Notes under the pieces: generated by a model | Seen by the model: only the letters and a program-made list of their open reading frames with translations | What the model was told of the DNA's origin: nothing | Database searches by the model: none | Translations under genes and position numbers: made by a program | In this document: in pieces, positions 5,597 to 9,202 of the stretch | How positions within the stretch are numbered: the stretch's first letter is position 1 | Layout of the letters: each line of letters begins with the position of its first letter | Assembly: GCA_030650265.1 (NCBI GenBank) | Contig: JAUSEJ010000399.1 | Location: 1 to 9,202 of the forward strand | DNA from: Dehalococcoidia bacterium | Lineage (GTDB): Bacteria; Chloroflexota; Dehalococcoidia; JACPQF01 | Reading direction: 5' to 3' | Length of the DNA: 9,202 nt

Positions 5597-8500
5597 GTGG
5601 AAGGTCGACTTGTCAAGAATCGCTATAGGCTCGATACCCGTCTGGGCGAAGGTACTATGGGCGTAGTCTACAAGGCATTTGACTTGGCTGAGCAGCGAGT
5701 CGTTGCCATCAAGATCGCCGACCTGACAACCCACCCTGAGGCCGCCGCCCGTTTTCAGCACGAGGCAAGGACCATGCTCGGGTTGAGTCATCCCCATATC
5801 GTGGCGGTCTACGACGCTGGTCAGGATGATGGCGTCCATTATATGGTCATGGAGTATCTTGACGGTAGGTCGTTTGGAGAGATGCTGCCCCTTGCCATTC
5901 CCGACGCAGTAGGTTTCGCTATTCAAATTGGCTCCGCCCTTGAATATGCGCACCGCCAGGGAATCATACATCGAGACATCAAGCCGGCGAATCTGATGAT
6001 TATACCGACCGGCGGAGGCCTATCTGGTCCACTCGTGAAGGTCCTGGATTTCGGGCTAGCTCGACGTCTCCATGACCAGTTCGAACTCAATGAATCTGGC
6101 TCCCTGGTCGGCACTGCCGCGTATATTTCACCAGAGCAGGCCTTGGGCCAACGCATCGACGTTCGCTCAGACCTTTATTCTCTAGGTGTGGTGTTATTTG
6201 AGATGTTAACCGGCCAGAGCCCTTTTCCCGGGGACAACTTCGTCTCCGTGATCTACCAGCATATAAACGAGTCACCGCCATCGCCCCGTCGGATCAACCC
6301 GGGCATTCCCATATCACTTGAACAAGTAGTGTTACGGCTTCTCCGCAAAGATCCCGCGGAACGATTTAACTCTGCCGGCAGTCTGATCTCCAGTTTGCGC
6401 GCCGTTTTCGTGGAGCTAGCGGCTCTGGCTGCTTCTGGAATTGCCCCTGTACCAGGCTTTGAAGGCCCTGCAGTCGCCATGGGCCCTCCGCTTATAGGCC
6501 GAGAACATGAGTTCAGAGTCTTGACAGACGTTGTTCGCCGTGTGCGTGACGGAGCGAGTCGCTTTGTCCTGATCGCCGGCGAGCAAGGGATCGGCAAGAC
6601 TCGCCTGGCGCAGGAGGCCATAGCCCTTGCCCGTCTCAATAGATTTCAAGTCGCCTCCGCCATCTGCTACCAGCAGGAGGGGGGCTTCCCGTATCAGCCT
6701 TTCATAGATTCCATCCGCAACTACGTGACGAGGCTAAGTTGGCAAGATGTCGAGGTCCTCAGAAGGGCGACGGAGAGTTGCAGAGGAGAATTACTTTCAC
6801 TAGTGCCGGAGTTAGCGCGGATTTATCGAAAGTCAGCCTACCCCAGTAGGCCGACGGCTGGACCAGAACAGGACAAGGAACTTTTCTTTGAGGCGATTAG
6901 TCAATTCATTGCCGGCGCCAGCCAAATGTCGCCATTGATCTTGTTCATCGACGATCTTCAATGGGCCGACGCCGCCTCTGTGAAACTGCTGGAATACATC
7001 GCGCGAAGAAACAAAAATTGTCCTATCCTGGTCATGGCCGCCTACCGACCAAGCGAGTCAAGTCAACACCTATTAGATTTCTTGAACGCTCCCAGCGATG
7101 AGCGACTGCATAGGCTGGTTAACCTGGACCAACTCTCGCCGGAGCAGAGCAGCAGGCTGATTGAGGCCTTGCTTGGCGTCGACCCGATCTCGCCGGAGGT
7201 GCCCAGAAGAGTCTATGCTGAGACAGAGGGAAACCCGTTCTTCATTGTCGAGACCATTAGACACCTGGTAGAAGAGGGCTTCCTGGCCAAAACGGATGGA
7301 GAGTGGCAGGTCACAACCGCCAGAGATTTGCAACTGAGCGCCTCCGTTCTTGAAGTCGTAGAGAGACGGTTGGCGCATCTGCCAAACAAGATGAGGGAGG
7401 CGCTATCGATCGGCGCGGTAATCGGTCGCGCCTTTTCCCTTTCTCTCCTAAGGGAGACCGCACCATCTCTCGATACCGACCTTAGCGAGACAATTGCCAG
7501 AGGCCTTGCTTCGGGCCTCATTAAAGAGCGGTCGCAGCGAGTTGGCGGTATTTTCGACTTTAGCCATAGTCTGATTCGCGAGGTTCTATACTCCAGCCTA
7601 TCCGCTGACCGGCGGCGATTCCTTCATGAGCGGGTGGCGGAAACGATTGAACGACTGGATGACCCGAATTTCGGGCCGGCGCTCGGCGAACTAGCCTACC
7701 ATTTCTCTCACGGGACCAATCAGGAGAAGGCCATCCGCTACAACCATTTGGCTGGCCAACAAGCGGCATCAGTTTACGCCAGCGAGGAGGCCTTCAATTA
7801 CTGGAGCACTGCGCGTGACCTTGTAAGACAACAGGGTCATAGCGATCACGTCCTGGATATCTTGGAGGGCCTCGGGCAAATGTCCGTTATTCTCGGGCGC
7901 TTTCAAGTCGCCGTGGATGCCTACCGGCAGGCGATACAGAAGGCCGAGTCGCTAAAGCCACCAGCGACAACGAGAATCCTGAAGCTGAGGGGGGAGATAT
8001 CTGGGGCCTATGAGCGACTTGGTCTCTATGACGAGGCGCTCAGTGAGCTGGAACGTGGCGTGACTGAGCCTCTAGAGTCCGAAACCGTCGAGAGCGCTTA
8101 TCTTCACGGCCAATTGGCGGTTATCTATTCGCGTCGTGGCGAGATCGATCTCGCCATGCACCATGCCAATGAAGACCTGAAGATTGCCGAGGGCCTTGGC
8201 AACGAGGAAGAGACCGCCCTGGCCTGCACCATCCTCTACAAGCTACATTCCTTGCAGGGTGACTGGGAGGGTGCGCGAAAGCTAACGGAGCGGGCACTGG
8301 AGATCTGGGTAAGACGCGATGACATCTACAGGCAGGAGTGGAATTACCTCAACCTTGGCACCGCTTTGGTGGCGCTCGGCCATTGGGAAGAAGCAGAGAA
8401 CAACTGGATTTGTGCTCTCGATATTAGCCAAAGAATCCAGTACACCCAGGGTGTGGTTCAGAATAGCCTTAACCTCGGGCTTCTAAGCCTGCGCCGCGGC

Positions 8501-9124
8501 CAACTCCCCCAGGCTGAAGCATTCTTAGTCGAAGCACTGGTCCTGGCGCGCGTGATGGGACACGTCTACCTAATCGCCCGTACCACGATGAGAAACGCGG
8601 AGATGAAACAACAGCAGGGCGAAATGGCGGCGGCAATGGAGTTGTTCGCCGAGGCAGAGACCATTCTTCGAGGACTTGGCCACAAGAAGGGTCTTTCGGA
8701 GTTGCTGTGGTTAACGGCCGACGCCTATATCGAACAGGGCCTGCTTCTAACGGCCGAACGAACGGCAGAAGAGTCCCTGAGCCTGGCTAACCAACCCGAC
8801 GGCTACGAAGAAATCGGGAACGCCAGCAGAGTTCTCGCCAGGGTGATGTTGAAACAGGGAGATCGGCAAAAGGCGGCCGTCTACCTCGAGCGGGCGAACC
8901 TCTGTTTTGACAAACTCAGAGACGATTACGGACTGGCCCAGCTAAGACTCGACCAGGCTGACTTCCTAGCGGGAAGCGGAATGCCGGGCGATCTGGCGAA
9001 AGCAAGGAAACTACTTGAAGGCGCTATAGAAGTTTTCAATGGACTACAAGCTGTACCTTACATCACAAAAGTAGAGTCGGCACTGCACAAGTTATCTGCA
9101 TCATACGACCTTCCACCACGCTAG
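5597..9124 (+). CDS. Ser/Thr protein kinase fused to an AAA ATPase and TPR repeats (PknK-like)
   Basis: The product has 1175 residues and no membrane segment. Residues about 10-268 are a Hanks-type kinase with all key residues: glycine loop GEGTMG (17-22), K39, E56, HRD at 125-127 with K129 and N132, DFG at 151-153, a possible activation-loop T173, SPE at 178-180 and D192. Residues about 298-560 are a STAND/MalT-like ATPase with Walker A GEQGIGKT (328-335) and Walker B LILFIDD (447-453), plus YRPSE (483-487). A helical region then leads to about ten TPR-like repeats from roughly 755 to 1150, with typical Gly, Ala and Leu spacing. Mycobacterial PknK and AfsR/MalT-type proteins share parts of this plan, but no C-terminal DNA-binding domain is present, so output is probably phosphorylation with TPR-mediated binding of a partner or ligand. 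The GTG start is supported by AGGAG 9 nt upstream. Substrates are unknown. Confidence 0.95.
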   Translation: MEGRLVKNRYRLDTRLGEGTMGVVYKAFDLAEQRVVAIKIADLTTHPEAAARFQHEARTMLGLSHPHIVAVYDAGQDDGVHYMVMEYLDGRSFGEMLPLAIPDAVGFAIQIGSALEYAHRQGIIHRDIKPANLMIIPTGGGLSGPLVKVLDFGLARRLHDQFELNESGSLVGTAAYISPEQALGQRIDVRSDLYSLGVVLFEMLTGQSPFPGDNFVSVIYQHINESPPSPRRINPGIPISLEQVVLRLLRKDPAERFNSAGSLISSLRAVFVELAALAASGIAPVPGFEGPAVAMGPPLIGREHEFRVLTDVVRRVRDGASRFVLIAGEQGIGKTRLAQEAIALARLNRFQVASAICYQQEGGFPYQPFIDSIRNYVTRLSWQDVEVLRRATESCRGELLSLVPELARIYRKSAYPSRPTAGPEQDKELFFEAISQFIAGASQMSPLILFIDDLQWADAASVKLLEYIARRNKNCPILVMAAYRPSESSQHLLDFLNAPSDERLHRLVNLDQLSPEQSSRLIEALLGVDPISPEVPRRVYAETEGNPFFIVETIRHLVEEGFLAKTDGEWQVTTARDLQLSASVLEVVERRLAHLPNKMREALSIGAVIGRAFSLSLLRETAPSLDTDLSETIARGLASGLIKERSQRVGGIFDFSHSLIREVLYSSLSADRRRFLHERVAETIERLDDPNFGPALGELAYHFSHGTNQEKAIRYNHLAGQQAASVYASEEAFNYWSTARDLVRQQGHSDHVLDILEGLGQMSVILGRFQVAVDAYRQAIQKAESLKPPATTRILKLRGEISGAYERLGLYDEALSELERGVTEPLESETVESAYLHGQLAVIYSRRGEIDLAMHHANEDLKIAEGLGNEEETALACTILYKLHSLQGDWEGARKLTERALEIWVRRDDIYRQEWNYLNLGTALVALGHWEEAENNWICALDISQRIQYTQGVVQNSLNLGLLSLRRGQLPQAEAFLVEALVLARVMGHVYLIARTTMRNAEMKQQQGEMAAAMELFAEAETILRGLGHKKGLSELLWLTADAYIEQGLLLTAERTAEESLSLANQPDGYEEIGNASRVLARVMLKQGDRQKAAVYLERANLCFDKLRDDYGLAQLRLDQADFLAGSGMPGDLAKARKLLEGAIEVFNGLQAVPYITKVESALHKLSASYDLPPR

Positions 9125-9165
9125 CAACCGCCCCTATATGTACAATTGCGCCTGAGACCCGCCGG

Positions 9166-9201
9166 GTAGTACTACATTTCGACTGGGAAAACAGTACTAC
9201 A
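9166..9201. repeat. Palindromic and directly repeated AGTACTACA motif, possible operator
   Basis: GTAGTACTAC at 9166-9175 is a perfect 10-bp palindrome. Its right part AGTACTACA (9168-9176) recurs at 9193-9201, 25 bp downstream, close to 2.4 helical turns. The motif lies 40 bp after the kinase stop codon, at the start of an intergenic stretch that leaves the window. No terminator, -10 box or gene is seen in 9125-9202. A binding site for a dimeric regulator is plausible, but nothing identifies the protein. Confidence 0.4.
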
Positions 9202-9202
9202 A

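Noticed and set aside
5534..5971. Minus-strand open frame over the kinase start and the intergenic promoters
   Set aside because: The opposite strand encodes the conserved kinase glycine loop, lysine and HRD region, and the frame covers two good promoters.

Overview
The window looks like a chromosomal segment of a moderately GC-rich Gram-positive-like or deep-branching bacterium, most plausibly a Chloroflexota (Anaerolineae- or Dehalococcoidia-like) genome. This assignment is an inference from four things: a T-box-controlled thrS whose enzyme lacks the N-terminal TGS domain; a large Ser/Thr kinase-ATPase-TPR fusion; tandem Ig-like proteins anchored by one membrane helix; and a winged-helix/ferredoxin fusion. 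No marker gene settles the taxonomy. There is no insertion sequence, CRISPR array, phage gene or sign of recent transfer.

Layout. On the minus strand at the left are two tandem paralogues made of Ig-like beta domains: a complete 423-residue membrane-anchored protein (684-1955) and, 48 nt downstream, the N-terminal part of a second copy that runs off the left edge (1-635). A strong sigma70-type promoter precedes the pair. Divergent from it is a 356-residue protein (2165-3235) with an N-terminal winged helix, a cysteine-rich middle region and two C-terminal [4Fe-4S] motifs. This gene converges on thrS (3351-5093, minus); a purine/pyrimidine-rich inverted repeat lies between them.

The thrS leader is a well-preserved T-box riboswitch with a threonine ACC specifier, the T-box sequence, an antiterminator and an 11-bp intrinsic terminator. 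Immediately upstream on the same strand is a tRNA-Val(GAC) gene with a near-consensus promoter. I find no good second promoter between the tRNA and the leader, so the tRNA and the tRNA-sensing riboswitch probably share a primary transcript. On the opposite strand, from its own promoter, begins a 1175-residue cytosolic signalling protein (5597-9124): an active-looking Ser/Thr kinase, a MalT/PknK-like AAA ATPase and about ten TPR-like repeats. The last 78 bases carry a palindromic, directly repeated AGTACTACA motif that may be an operator of the next gene.

How the genes work together. The tRNA-Val/thrS block is a translation unit controlled by uncharged tRNA-Thr. The other genes are separate units: a putative envelope or scaffold pair, a putative redox-linked regulator or electron carrier, and a one-protein signalling hub. 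I see no sequence evidence that they form one pathway. The most notable points are the tRNA-to-T-box arrangement, the paralogue pair separated by a single in-frame stop, the cysteine arrangement of the ferredoxin fusion, and the unexplained repeat at the right edge.
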